Source of the DNA: Dactylis glomerata
Taxonomy: Eukaryota > Streptophyta > Magnoliopsida > Poales > Poaceae
Reading direction: 5' to 3'
Assembly (NCBI GenBank): GCA_007115705.1
Contig: QXEO01000548.1
Coordinates: forward strand, 7,355,024-7,419,023
DNA: 64,000 nt
The notes under the pieces were generated by a model, which was not told the origin of the DNA, ran no database searches, and saw only the letters and a list, made by a program, of their open reading frames with translations. Shown in pieces: positions 1-11,949 of this stretch (position 1 is the stretch's first letter; each line of letters begins with the position of its first letter). The position numbers were made by a program, and so were the translations under genes.

Positions 1-1030
1 TATAAAAGCCTCCCGACAGAAAACCCTAGAGGAATCGGCAAATTTCCAGAAAGAGTTCTGCAGCTCCGCCGCCGCCGCCGATGAATTTCGGGGGACAGAA
101 GTCTCTGTTTCGGCACTTTGTCGGGACGGGAAGTGCCCCCGGAGCCATCTCCATCGACCTCACCGCCATCTCCATCAACCTTGCTGTCTCATATGATGAG
201 AAGGGAGTAGTTCTCCCCCGGGGCTGAGGGCTCTACCGGTAGCTATGTGGTTCACCTCTATCTCCCATGATGTGATCTTTATGTGATCGTGAGCTTTGTA
301 TCTAGTTGAATTGGTATATGTTATTATTCAGATATTATACTACTCCCGTGCTTAATTATTGTAATCTCCGAAGATACCTTGTATCATGGTGTGATGATGA
401 CAGTGTGCGCATCATGTGTGTCTTTTTGGTTAATGTCTCTATGAATTGTTGGTGTTTGTTGAAACCATCTAGTGCGTTCACAGTGACAGTGTGGGACAAT
501 CTAGTTTGGGGAAATGCAAACTTTGAGGAGTGCTTCGTAGCCCTACGCATGATTAGTGTTCGTTTTCCATTGGAGAATTGTTTTGAGTTGCATATTGATG
601 ATAGTATCTATTGTTTCAATTATATTATATTTGTTGAGAGTGTGTCCACTAGTGAAAGTATGATCCCTAAGCCTTGTTTCCAAGCTTTGCACACCGTTTC
701 CTTTCAGTTTTGTTACATGTTTGCTCGCAACGATATTTATTTCAGATTACAGTTACTACTTATAATCATCACTACCGCCTGTATTTCACTATCTCTTCGC
801 CGAACTAGTACACCTATACATCTGACAAGTGTATTGGGTGTGTTGGGGACACAAGAGACTTTCTGTATCGTAATTGCAGGGTTGTTTGAGAGGGATAGCT
901 TTGACCTCTTCCTCCTTGAGTTCGATAAACCTTGGGTGATCCACTTAAGAGAAACTTGCTGCTGCTCTACAAACCTCTGCACTTGGAGGCCCAACACTGT
1001 CTACAAGAATAGACGCGTGCGTAGACATCA
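1..1030 (+). mobile_element. 3' part of a Gypsy LTR (R-U5), 5' end outside window
   Basis: The window opens on a TATA motif (tataaaag at 1-8), as at the U3/R border of an LTR. About 1 kb of non-coding sequence follows and ends in ...gtagacatca at 1030. The last 120 bases (a stretch around 'ctctgcacttggaggcccaa') resemble the U5 end of Triticeae Gypsy LTRs of the Sabrina/Fatima/WHAM type as I remember them. No primer-binding site follows 1030, so this is a 3' LTR or a solo LTR on the plus strand. A long open frame at 306-1091 shows no protein family and I treat it as chance. The family name is from memory and unsure. Confidence 0.6.
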
Positions 1031-1482
1031 TTCCCTAACTAACTTCCCATTATCAATTTTCTCATCAATCCTTAAATTATTGCTTGAATGATACATTGCC
1101 CACAATTTTTTTAGTGCAGGCTTTAGTCATGGTGACCATTCAGGATCAACCCAATGCAGAAATCTACAGTCGATTAAATCCTATAAACAATAAGTGATAT
1201 TTAAGTAAAGAGCAAAGATCATAATATCCAAAGCATTAACAAAAGTTCTCAGTCTGCTCAACTAGATGAATAACAATATCCAAAACTCATTGTACAAATT
1301 AACTATAACTTTTTTGTACAAATCATAATATCCAGAACTCATATTAGGAACTAACTACAACTTATTTGCCCTAACTACAAGCATATCAATAACACACTCA
1401 TGGATGACTGAACTAATTAGCCCTAACCGCATCCAGATGAATGACTGAACTAATTACCGAGACAAATGGCATTGTCACTTAC
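1031..1482. other. AT-rich spacer, no gene seen
   Basis: This is AT-rich sequence between the LTR end and the GRF gene fragment. It contains loosely repeated short phrases ('aataacaatatcc', 'ctaactacaa', 'atgactgaactaatta' twice near 1402 and 1440). The later exons expected for the GRF gene on the minus strand are not recognisable here. Confidence 0.5.
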
Positions 1483-1811
1483 ATGCTGAACTGAACATGC
1501 GTATAGACGACGCCCAGCGTTGGTGCCTTCAAATGCCACAAACTTCTCAGGCATCTTGTCGTGGTAGCGGCAGAAATCTGGCGCATCAACAGCAATACCA
1601 CACCAATACGGGTCATCGATGAAATCAGGGCGATAATCAACCTCCGAGTACTCCTAAACCACCAGAAAGTAGACCAGATTTGAGGTTAAATCAAAGATCC
1701 AGTAAATCCCCAAATCTGTGAAACCCTAACCCTAGAAACGAAGTGTGAAAATGTACTCACATCGCACACATAGGACGTGGCCGAGGACTTGCCGTCATCC
1801 CAACTCGGCAT
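1483..1811 (-). pseudogene. GRF-type zinc-finger gene fragment (two exons)
   Basis: On the minus strand an ATG at 1811 opens a 17-codon exon (1761-1811) that ends at a gtgagt donor. A second exon (1483-1653, 57 codons, same phase) follows a tttag acceptor and ends at gtaagt. The joined reading has an acidic YSEVDYRPDF stretch, then CRYH, the block KFVAFEGTNAGRR and a closing Cys. This is the C-H-C-type layout of the zf-GRF domain common in cereal transposon-associated gene families. Family members usually continue with a further cysteine-containing segment and a coiled coil. Those exons are not visible before the LTR at 1030, so I infer a fragment truncated by insertion or decay. Function unknown; GRF domains bind nucleic acid in other proteins. 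Confidence 0.6.
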
Positions 1812-2913
1812 TGCGGCGGCGGGGGCGCACAGACGACGGCGACGGATTCTGCAGCATCGCTGGCAGGTCGAGCTTGACGAGGAAGAAGCAAGCGCGGGAG
1901 AGAATGACCGGTCAACGACTATCTGGGAGGATGTTATGTCTGCGTGGCTTCGACAGGTGGACCATACCAACCTCCGTAACGGGCACCTCCCGGCTCCGTC
2001 CCGACATTGCCACATCATTATATGTGGGACCGAACGGTTAGAACCGTTGTTAATTCGCTAGCAAACGATTAGTTTGCGCAAATTACAAACAACTTGCGGA
2101 AAAGTGATAAATTTTCATCCCAAGAAAAATATGAATATATGATACCATTTGGTTAACTTGGATTGTGGTAGTTTTATGCTAACTACTCAAATTTGCGACA
2201 TAAATCGCAAAACGGCCCCTGCGGCGAACCAATCTCCACTACCACGAGACCACGCGAGATATTGCCAGCCGCTAGGGTCAGAGCCGCCCGCGGCGGCCGG
2301 AGATCTAGCAGCGCGGCCGCCGGCCGGAGATCTTGCGGCAACACAACACCTCGGCCTTCCCTCCATCCTCATGCTCTGGCATCTCCGGTTGCGGCAGATC
2401 TACTTAGACCTAAGCGGCGGCCAAGCGAGCTAGGGCTACCGCCCGCCGCCGCCGCCGTCGCCGGACGGAGCTCCTGCCTCGCCGACGCCGTCCTCTCCGG
2501 AGCTCCGCCCCAACGCCGCCTTCCCCTCCCTCCCGCAGCAGGCATCCTCCCCTTGCTGAGCTGCTGCGGGTTTCGATTCTTCTCGGCCGCGTCACTGTAG
2601 CAGGAGGGCGGCGGCGGCGGCATTGCGCGGCGGTCGTAGCAGGGTCTGTGTGGCTCAGTCCCCAGCCGAGCCGAGCCGAGCCGACCCCGTCTCGAACCGC
2701 CTAACTCAAAGGTCTCAGCTAAAAAAAGGTCTCCGTACACCGAGCCGCTCGCCCGACACCTCCTCCGCTCGCTCTATCCCGCCGCCGCAGTCTCCCTTCC
2801 ACCAGCGAGCCACCCCCGCTGCCGCCTCCCGACCCGGCGCCACCAGCTCCCTCTTGCGCCAGCATCCTCACGCAGGCCACCTCCATCTCCGGCTCCAACG
2901 GCGCCTCGCCGCG
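1812..2913 (+). promoter_or_regulatory. Upstream region and 5' leader of the PRP16 gene
   Basis: The stretch changes from AT-rich (2050-2200) to strongly GC-rich (2270-2900), typical of a grass housekeeping promoter and leader. The leader has CT/CCG-rich runs (for example 2750-2890) up to the ATG at 2914. Several long open frames on both strands here are products of GC content and match nothing I know. No clear TATA box is placed at a fixed distance from the start. Confidence 0.45.
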
Positions 2914-5900
2914 ATGAGCACCGAAGGGAATCTCGACCTGGACGCGACGACGAGCACCCTAGGTCCGGAGGACGACTCGGCGCAGGGCCTCATCTTGCCG
3001 ACCAAGGACAGGGTCATGTACCGGCCTCCGCCGGGGAAGTCCGCCCTAGGTACGATGCTTGTCTACATACACTCCAGACCTAATTTTCCTACTAGTAGTT
3101 AAATTCGCTGCGATTCGCCGAGAGTGAGCTAACCGTGAGCCGTGTTTCGACAGGTTTGGATCTTCTCGCTCACATGAAGCGTGAAAAGGATGCTAGCAAC
3201 GCGTTCAAGCCACCTCCTCAGAAGGTAGTGGCGGCGGCTTCTTCTATGGATGAAGATGAGAAGCCAGGATCTACGGAAAATGATGCCAGCAGCCTGTCTG
3301 GTGGGGACCGGGGTACCATGTCTCGCCGTTACAGAGTAACCAGTTCCAGTGAGAAATCGTCATCCAAAGGTACCTCTTCTTCTGTTGATCTGTCGACCAT
3401 GTACACTCCTCTGTTGTTATGGCTGACGATTCAGTTTCAGTGATGGTGTTTGTTCAGTTAATTAAAGTTATTATGCTCTGTTTCAGAATCTACAATCACT
3501 GATGAGAACGGGAGGGGCTCTACACCCAGACATCGAGATGAATCCCATCGGCAACAGGTCAGATATAATAACAATGATCATGCATTCTCTTGCTTGCTTG
3601 TAGACTTCACTGTGTCGAGAATTCTATTACTAACCTAGTTAACAATATAACATTTCTCTGTTTTTCGCTTTTAGACCCACAGCTCTAGATACGATACCCC
3701 CGATGACAGAGGATCCCGTGGCACACGTGGTGAACGTGAGACATCTGCATCTATCGGCTATAGTAGCAGTGGAAGGCGAGGATACCGTGATGACAGAGAT
3801 TCGAATAGCAGGCGTAATGAGCGGGAAAGATCTGCATCCGTTGACTACACAAACAAAAGAAGTCGGGATGACTATAGCTCGAGAAGCTCAAGGACACCTG
3901 GTACTTTATTGCTATATCATTCTTTGTCATGTTTCGGTTTAACTGGCTTAACATGCAAGCTGACAGGAGTGTGGTCATGATTGCAGCGAGATCTGATTGG
4001 GACAGTGGCAGATGGGAATGGGAAGATACGCCTCGTCGGGACTACCGTGATGATCGTCCTGGCTCCCAGAGACACCATCCAACACGATCTCCTATGCTGG
4101 CTGCTGCATCTCCTGATGCACGATTGGTGTCTCCTTGGCTAGGCGGGAATACACCACGTTCTACAGGTAAAGAAAGTTTAGCTAGATCTTCTGTGATATT
4201 TACCCTTTGTTCTGTGAAAGTAAGTGCATTACTTCAAATCCCGGTGACCAGACTAACTTACCCACACTGATATTATCTATGTTCTTCTAAATGCGCAGCA
4301 TCCCCTTGGGATCATGTTTCTCCCTCGCCTACTCCTGTACGGGCTTCGGGTTCGTCAAAAGGGTCTTCTTATTCAGGTTCCAGTGGAAAATCTCACCAGC
4401 TTACCTTCTCAAATGTAAGTCAATAATTCTTTTCAAGTCACTTAATATTTATAGGTTCTTCTAAGTCTGATTTTTTCCCCATCAATTCGTGGTTATGGCC
4501 TATAACCGTTACCCTGTTTTTGCAGGATGCTGAAGCTGATAGAAGCCCCTCAGCTGCCGATAAGAATTATGAGATTACGGAGGAAATGATGCAAGAGATG
4601 GATTATAATGCTGACCTTGCATGGTACTTATCCTTGTAGAAATTCCTTATGTCCAGTGTCCATAAATGATTCTAGCAGTTCAGTATTTTTATATTGTCAC
4701 AGAAAACCAAGTCTATTTAGTTATTCGTTTAACATTCACAAATTCTTTCAGGTATGATTGTGAAGAACACAACGCCGTGTTTGATGGTGATAATTATGCT
4801 GCAGACGATACTTCCTACAAAAAGAAGGAAGCACAATTACCAAAAAAACTGGTATATTTCTTGTCTTTTTACATATATAATACTTCAAAGTTACTCCATT
4901 CTAACATTCACCAGCTCTTATTCATAGGAATAGGAGTAGCACATATTATTGCAACTACAGAGAATTAGAGAAATACGAAACTATGAGTGTATAGGGCAAA
5001 TGACTGCATGTAGGGCCTGGTACTTCATCTTCTAGCAAGAATGTTGTCTAGTAAATGTCATGTAGCGTGGCTTCAGATTTTGTGTAAACATCTTTTATTA
5101 TACTCATACGCGCATTATAAGATGTAAAGTAGATATATGCTTTTATTTTCCTTGGTCGTAAATTGTGGTATGTTCCTCTGTTAAATTGTGGTTCCTGGTG
5201 CATTGGACATAATGAAAACAAGTCCTTCATCAGCAGGAAATTAAATTAATCTGATAAAATAGTTCACATAACTTTTTGCGGTATGATCAAAGCATGTATA
5301 GAATAGTGGACATATAGAATGCTAATGCAAGAATATCATATATTTCAGTTACTTTTCAGTGAATGTGGTAGTCTGTCATTATTTCTTGATGTAATAATGT
5401 ATGTTGTATTCTATTTTGTTGTTTACTCTCTTTGTTATCTGCAGACACGTAGAGATGGTAGTCTGATGACCCTCTCTCAGAGCAAGAAATTATCCCAGAT
5501 GACTGCTGACAATGCTCAGTGGGAGGACAGACAATTGTTGAGATCTGGAGCTGTTAGAGGGACGGAGGTGCAGACAGAATTTGATGATGAGGATGAGCGT
5601 AAAGTAATGCTTCTTGTTCATGGTATGTTCTTTCCCTGTCACAAGTTCTTATTGGCGATTTTCTGTCTGCAGCGTCATAGTTGCGACTAAAACAAGCATC
5701 ACACCAAACCTTTTACGAAACCGTCCCCATTTCTCGTGCATTAGGGTTTCAGGGAATGTTCCTTCTCTTGAAGTGATGAAATTTTTTAATACTTTTGTAA
5801 TGTAAACACTAACCAGCGCAATGCTAATAAACTAAACAAGTCCTTGCAGCTATTTGTCTTCTTTCCCATCTCCATTTGCCAGTATGTGCTGGCTAATTGA

Positions 5901-8900
5901 CTAGTAGATATAGGTGTTCAATCTGAAGTTGGGATCAGAGGATCATTCATCCCAAAAGTTTCTACATCACAGCAAGCATTGAACCTCTCACATTCCATCC
6001 TTTCTATGTCAATTTGAAACATAGGCCTTCTACGTTTCCTTTGTTTCAGTACCATGGTTTTTAAGGCGGTAAGGCGATCTGAGGCCCCCGGGGACCTTTT
6101 CATCTTTTAAGCGCTTAAAGCATAAGGCGAGGCGACGCCTTAGACACAGAAATATATCATATATGGCAACCAGATTGGAGATTTAATAACTGAAATAGCA
6201 TAAGTTCAACACAAGTTACATAATGCATCTGAGCAAAGCGCGCATAGAAACAGCCAAGCACACGTCGATACAAGGGTCAAACAAAAGAGAAGGCAGCAGT
6301 CAAGCGCACATCGAAACAGAATGCATCTGAGCCAAAGGCCACGATGTACTGCTATCTAATCAGCTAACAGCAAAGGCCAGCAGCTACTACTCCTACTTAA
6401 TCAGCCAAAGGCGGAGCAGCAGCAAGGCATACAGAAACAGGGCAAGTGGAAACAGAAATGGCAGGAGCAGGAGCGGGCGGAGAGAGGAGAGATGATGGGG
6501 AGGAGCGAGGAGCCAAACCTTGCTGCCCTACTGGGAGAGAGAGAGGATGTGACAGAGGGGAGAAGCCTGTCCGGAGGAGGAGGAACCTGGGGGAGGAGGA
6601 GAAACTGGCGGAGGATGCTGTCCGCCGTCGGAGAGGAGAGAGCTCCTCTCTCTCTCTCTCTCTCTCTCCCAATTGTTTCCTGTGGACTGGTTTGCTCTTC
6701 TCCCTCTCTTCTTTCCTTTACTCGCGTGCCCAATTTTCCTCTCTTCCCACCCCAATTTCTTTTCCCGCTCGATCTGCACCATGCTTTGTCCATGGCGTTC
6801 GTAGTAGCTCAGAGCGCCACCTTACGCACCACCTTACGCGCCTAACAGACGCCCTGGGTGCCTCAACGACCCAAAGCGGAAGCTTTACTCGACTGGCTAA
6901 GGCGGGCCCGATGCCTTGACGTCTGAGGGCGCTCTGATGCCTGAGCGGCGCCTAAGTGATGCCTTTAAAACCATGTTTAATACATAGTAGTCAGGTTGAA
7001 GCGAATAGTACATGACCTGGCCCTGACATGACCAAAATGTTTTCTCTTGTACAATTCTACTTGTTTTTAGTACATTCACATAGTTGAACTTTAACAAGTG
7101 ATGGCTTTTATTTTGGCAGATACCAAACCTCCGTTCCTGGATGGGCGTGTTGTATACACAAAGCAAGCAGAACCTGTAATGCCATTGAAGGATCCAACAT
7201 CTGATATGGCTATCATTGCACGAAAAGGTTCTGTTTTAGTTCGGGAAATTCGTGAGAAGCAGAGCCAGAACAAGTCACGGCAGCGTTTCTGGGAGCTTGC
7301 TGGATCTAGTCTTGGAAATATATTGGGTGTTGAGAAATCGTCTGAACAGGTAAACTATTGCCACATATTCTGTATAACTCTAAAGGTTTTGTCACTTGTC
7401 CATATGTTTTACTCTGTGGTCCAAAATCAGGTTGATGCAGATACTGCAGTTGTTGGTGATCAAGGTGAAATTGATTTCAAGGAGGAAGCAAAGTTTTCAC
7501 AACACTTACAGGAAAAATCAGAAGCTGTCAGTGATTTTGCAAAATCTAAATCTCTTGCTCAACAGAGACAATATCTTCCCATATATACTGTTCGAGATGA
7601 CCTGCTACAGGTTTGTACTTGGCTTTTTGGAATTGTTATGAATGTTTTAGTTATGTCATGATTTTCTTACTTTTCTCTGCTAATCACACTTATATCTCCA
7701 AGCTGTATGATTACTTCTATATGTGATTTGGGAATCAGGCAACATCCAAAAGGGTGAAATGCTTATGGAGAATGAACAAATATCAAAATTCTCGCTGTTT
7801 CACTCAGATTGGAGTAGTTCGGAAGATATTTCATTTGGAATACTTCTATATTTTAGGCGTCATTTTTATCTGGATTTTGTACCTATCTTGCTGTATATAG
7901 TTTCTTCCAAATGATCATCGTAGCATCAATGCGGAATAACGGTGTTATGCTGCTGCTGTGGAGCAGGTTGTGCGTGAAAATCAAGTAGTTGTGGTTGTTG
8001 GCGAAACTGGCTCTGGGAAGACTACTCAACTTACTCAGTATCTGCATGAGGATGGATATACCACAACCGGTGTTGTTGGCTGTACTCAACCAAGACGTGT
8101 CGCTGCCATGAGTGTCGCCAAGCGGGTTAGTGAAGAAATGGAAACTGAACTTGGTGATAAAGTCGGATATGCTATTCGATTTGAGGATGTCACTTCTGCT
8201 AAAACTGTAATAAAGGTACAATTCTGCTTGTGCTTTACCTCACGTCAACATGTGTTATATTTATTACTTATGTTAAAAAACTTGATTATAGGAAGGTTTC
8301 GAACACGAGATAACGCAAGGCTATTACCCTCATTTTTGTGTTAGCTTTATGATTTTTGATTAGATGTAGTTGGCCACATGCCCAGAGTTCTCTAGATTAA
8401 CATTCTGAAATTCAGTTAGTATTAGTTTTGATTTACTTTCGTTATTTAGCATGGAATTTCTGACACATAGTATACTCCCCTTCCGTTTGTTTTGTAGTAT
8501 ATGACAGATGGAGTGCTCCTCCGTGAAACTTTGAAAGATGCAGACCTTGACAAATATCGGTATGCTGTTAACCCGCCCTCGTTCTCTCTTAGTGCTTATA
8601 AAGCTTGTGACATTCATATACCTCAGTCTGAGAATATTGCTTTCTGTAGTAACTCTTTCCCCCCTCTTTATGCAGTGTCATCGTTATGGATGAAGCACAC
8701 GAAAGATCCCTTAATACTGATGTTTTGTTTGGCATATTGAAGAAGGTTGTTGCACGACGAAGGGATTTTAAGCTGATTGTCACATCTGCAACCCTAAATG
8801 CAGACAAATTCTCAAAATTCTTTGGAGGGTAAGCTGTTATTTTTTCTCTCTAGTTAAGATTTGACTCTAATGTCTCTCTCTGTAAACCCTCTAATCCTTC

Positions 8901-10510
8901 CCTTTACTTGCAGTGTACCTGTATTTAACATTCCAGGCAGGACATTTCCAGTTAATATCTTGTTCAGCAAATCACCTTGTGAAGATTATGTGGAAGCGGC
9001 CGTGAAGCAAGCCATGACTATCCACATAACGAGTGGCCCTGGCGACATCCTCATCTTTATGACAGGGCAGGAAGAAATAGAGGCTACCTGCTATGCTCTT
9101 GCTGAGCGCATGGAACAGCTCATATCATCGTCCACCAAGACTGTACCAAAGCTCTCCATCTTGCCAATCTACTCGCAGTTGCCGGCTGACTTGCAGGCCA
9201 AGATCTTTCAGAAGGCAGAAGAGGGCACTCGCAAATGCATTGTTGCTACCAATATTGCTGAGACATCCCTCACAGTTGATGGTATCTTCTATGTCATTGA
9301 TAGCGGGTACGGAAAGATGAAGGTATATAATCCACGGATGGGCATGGATGCTCTTCAGGTTTTTCCGTGTAGTCGAGCAGCTGCAGACCAACGTGCAGGA
9401 CGTGCAGGAAGAACTGGTCCTGGCACATGCTACAGACTGTTCACAGAGTCAGCTTACCAGAATGAGATGCTCCCTAACCCTGTGCCAGAGATTCAAAGGA
9501 CTAACCTGGGAAATGTGGTTCTCTTACTGAAATCCCTCAAAGTCGAGAACTTGCTTGATTTTGACTTTATGGACCCACCTCCACAGGAGAATATCCTCAA
9601 CTCCATGTACCAGCTATGGGTATTGGGCGCCTTGAACAATGTTGGTGGCCTTACAGAAATAGGTTGGAAGATGGTGGAGTTCCCATTGGACCCCACTCTA
9701 GCAAAGATGCTTCTCATGGGGGAGCAGTTGAAGTGCCTTGATGAAGTATTAACCATTGTATCCATGCTCTCAGTGCCCTCAGTTTTCTTCAGGCCAAAAG
9801 ATCGAGCAGAGGAGAGCGATGCTGCAAGGGAGAAATTCTTTGTCCCAGAGTCTGACCACCTAACGCTCCTGAATGTATACCTGCAATGGAAGTCAAACCA
9901 ATATCGAGGAGACTGGTGCAATGACCATTTCCTCCATGTCAAGGGTCTCCGTAAGGCTCGGGAAGTGAGATCTCAATTGCTAGACATACTGAAAGCCCTC
10001 AAGATCCCACTGACGTCATGCCATATGGAATGGGACGTGGTGAGGAAAGCAATCTGCTCTGCGTACTTCCATAACTCGGCAAGATTGAAGGGCATTGGAG
10101 AGTATGTCAACTGCCGGAATGGGATGCCATGCCACCTGCACCCCAGCAGCGCGCTCTACGGTCTCGGCTACACCCCCGACTATGTGGTCTACCATGAGCT
10201 TGTCCTGACAACCAAGGAGTATATGCAGTGTGTCAGCGCAGTCGACCCGCAATGGCTGGCAGAGCTGGGTCCTATGTTTTTCTCTGTGAAAGACACCGAC
10301 ACCTCCCTGCTTGACCACAAGAAGAGGCAGAAGGAGGAGAAGACGGCCATGGAAGAGGAGATGGAGAAGCTGAGGCAGGACCAAGCTGAGGCAGCACGCA
10401 TGGAGAAGGAGAGGGAGCAACGGAAGAGAGCCAAGCAGCAACAGCAAGTTTCTATGCCGGGTCTAAAGAAAGGTTCGACGTATCTGAGGCCCAAAAGGAT
10501 GGGTTTGTAG
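2914..10510 (+). CDS. PRP16: Pre-mRNA-splicing ATP-dependent RNA helicase PRP16 (DEAH box)
   Basis: PRP16 (DHX38 in animals) is the spliceosomal DEAH-box ATPase that remodels the complex after the first splicing step. Fifteen exons join in phase with GT-AG introns: 2914-3049, 3154-3369, 3487-3557, 3675-3900, 3987-4166, 4299-4414, 4526-4623, 4752-4851, 5445-5622, 7120-7349, 7431-7610, 7967-8215, 8498-8559, 8676-8828, 8914-10510. They total 1263 codons plus stop, close to the known 1.2-1.26 kb-residue size of the family. The N-terminal 300 residues are Arg/Ser/Asp-rich. The DTKPPFLDGR block precedes the core. Helicase motifs: GETGSGKT (589-596), DEAH (686-689), SAT (718-720), FMTGQEE (780-786), TNIAETSLT (844-852), QRAGRAGR (891-898). 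HA2 and OB-fold regions and a Glu/Lys-rich tail follow. Complete and apparently functional. Intron 9 (5623-7119) holds a transposon. Confidence 0.97.
6053..6975. mobile_element. Non-autonomous hAT-like DNA transposon in PRP16 intron 9
   Basis: The 923-bp unit starts catggtttttaaggc (6053-6067). It ends in the inverted match gcctttaaaaccatg (6961-6975), 14 of 15 positions paired. It is flanked by 8-bp sequences ttcagtac (6045-6052) and tttaatac (6976-6983), which match at 6 of 8 positions; both differences are transitions, as expected of an aged target duplication. An 8-bp duplication and a CA-initial inverted repeat fit the hAT superfamily (inference). Subterminal parts are rich in 'aaggcg'/'cgcct' motifs. 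No transposase is visible. A CT microsatellite lies at 6645-6668. Confidence 0.65.
6645..6668. repeat. (TC)n microsatellite
   Basis: About twelve TC dinucleotide units lie inside the intronic transposon; this is a likely length-polymorphic site. Confidence 0.85.
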
Positions 10511-10879
10511 ATAATAAGCTCGAGGAAGCTTTTGCAGTGTATTGTGTTTTTTGTAGGCCGAGGGAATTTGTACAATAGCTATGTTGCTGATACATGAGCT
10601 AATGTAGTATCAAGTCTGCACTCTGCAGGATGTACAACACAGATGAATGAATGTAACATTTACAACACTTACAAGAGAAATTTGGTACGTATGCTTATGT
10701 ATATTTTTATCTGATTCTGTTTACTAGTATCACAATCACTTGACTGACTAGTTATATTCATTGATAGTGTCACCATCAATTCCTTCTGAAGCGTCACTGT
10801 CTTAAATTACTCGGCTGTGCCGTGAGCAATCCTCTGGGTCTTCTACCTGTTCTGATTTAGTTGTGGCACAGTTATTTTA

Positions 10880-11010
10880 CCCCCCCTGCCTCAAAATAAT
10901 TATTGCAGCTTTTTTTGAAATAAGCGAACCTATACACAAACACGTTAGATACCTCTATATCTAGACTAAATTTAAACAAAGTTGCAACAATTAATTTGAA
11001 ACGGAAGGAG
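10880..11010. mobile_element. Degenerate Stowaway MITE
   Basis: The element is bounded by TA on both sides (10878-10879 and 11011-11012). The left end (ccccccctgcctcaaaataa) pairs imperfectly with the right end (ttaatttgaaacggaaggag), the usual 'ctccctccgtttcaaa' Stowaway terminus after decay. It is 131 bp with no coding. It lies downstream of the PRP16 stop, outside the likely 3' UTR. Confidence 0.7.
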
Positions 11011-11188
11011 TACATGAAATCAGATATACCATTTTACTAGAAGGATCAGATTCATTTCATCAGCAATCTGGGGAGGTTTGTTTTGAATGACATAACACGG
11101 CAGAATTCAGGCCAGAACTTGCAGTGGCGAAAATGATGATGTGTACAGTATATCAGGGGTTTAAGAGAAAAAGAGAAACCTGCGTGTC

Positions 11189-11193
11189 AAAAA
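11189..11193 (-). terminator. Pol III terminator of the tRNA-His gene
   Basis: There is a run of five A on the plus strand (T5 on the coding strand) 9 bp past the tRNA 3' end, the usual RNA polymerase III stop. Confidence 0.7.
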
Positions 11194-11201
11194 TATAAAT
11201 T

Positions 11202-11272
11202 GTGGCTGCTGGGATTCGAGCCCAGGTCTCCACGGCCACAACGTGGAATTCTCACCACTAAACTACAGCCAC
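11202..11272 (-). tRNA. tRNA-His (anticodon GTG)
   Basis: The minus strand folds as a full cloverleaf. The acceptor strand gtggctg pairs with cagccac. The anticodon stem ccacg/cgtgg encloses a loop ttgtggc with anticodon GTG. The T arm ctggg/cccag encloses ctcgaat with the tTCGA core, and the D arm has the GTGGT box. Position 73 would be A (11201). It has no intron, and a T5 terminator follows. It sits divergently, about 60 bp upstream of the leader of the first PMD gene. Confidence 0.93.
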
Positions 11273-11330
11273 TTTGTTGATGATTGGACCCTAAATTTAC
11301 CCATGTACTATTATCAAATCAGCCGGGTTG

Positions 11331-11484
11331 CGAGCACTGACGCGCAGGGCCTACCTCAGGGCCCCGCCAGCTTTACTCTCCTCCTCCTGGACTCCGCCAA
11401 AGGAAAGGGCAAGGAGGCGCGAGTAGCCCTAATCGCCGGCGGCGAAGGCGAGCGGCGCGTCCCCGACTCCTCGCCCGTGAGCAG
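11331..11484 (+). other. Probable 5' leader exon of the first PMD gene
   Basis: A GC-rich, CT-rich stretch ends at a good donor (gagcag|gtactc, 11484/11485). It is followed by AT-rich intron-like sequence up to the acceptor at 14843 that precedes the ATG at 14850. The second PMD gene has the same design (leader, donor near 18320, long intron, acceptor seven bases before ATG). The upstream end of the exon is not defined. Confidence 0.5.
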
Positions 11485-11949
11485 GTACTCTTCGAATCCG
11501 TGTCATTACTCAAATCCCTATCGAGCTGGGCTGGAGGGAATCCTCCTTCTCAGATCCGTCGATGCCATTTCTCAGCAATCTTTTTTACGGAGGTCCGTGG
11601 TAAGGGGGCTTCGTGAATCGTGAGCGGAGTGCTATGTTAAAAAACTAGTGTGGGGTTGCCGTATTGTGTATCTGCGCCATGCGTGCATGTTCCTTGGTGG
11701 CAAGTGCTTGCGCCGCCTGAGTTAGCATTTGCCAAATAGTGGCGATTTCTACATTTCCGAGGGTCTGGCTTGTGGTTAGTCCGGATTGTGGCTTCCAACG
11801 GTAGGTAGAAGAAATGCTTGGCATTGTGTTGGTGCATTGCAAAAGGATTACACTGAGAAGATTATGCGTGTTTTCCCCATAGTTATACTTGGATCTAAAA
11901 GACATTATTGCAAGAAAAATTTAGACACAGTTCTTGGCATCTGCTAAAT

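Noticed and set aside
306..1091. A 261-codon open frame on the plus strand
   Set aside because: It lies across LTR U5 sequence and passes its end; it matches no family and has no promoter. Likely chance.
2149..2740. Several overlapping open frames on both strands upstream of PRP16
   Set aside because: GC-rich leader and promoter DNA gives long random frames; composition is low-complexity Ala/Arg/Pro.
6397..6919. Open frames with Ser/Leu and Arg/Glu runs in PRP16 intron 9
   Set aside because: They are readings of the (TC)n microsatellite and GC-rich body of the intronic transposon.
8470..8497. Stowaway-like 'tactccccttccgttt' just before exon 13 of PRP16
   Set aside because: Only one end is present and the TA-bounded partner is missing; it may simply be the pyrimidine tract of the acceptor.
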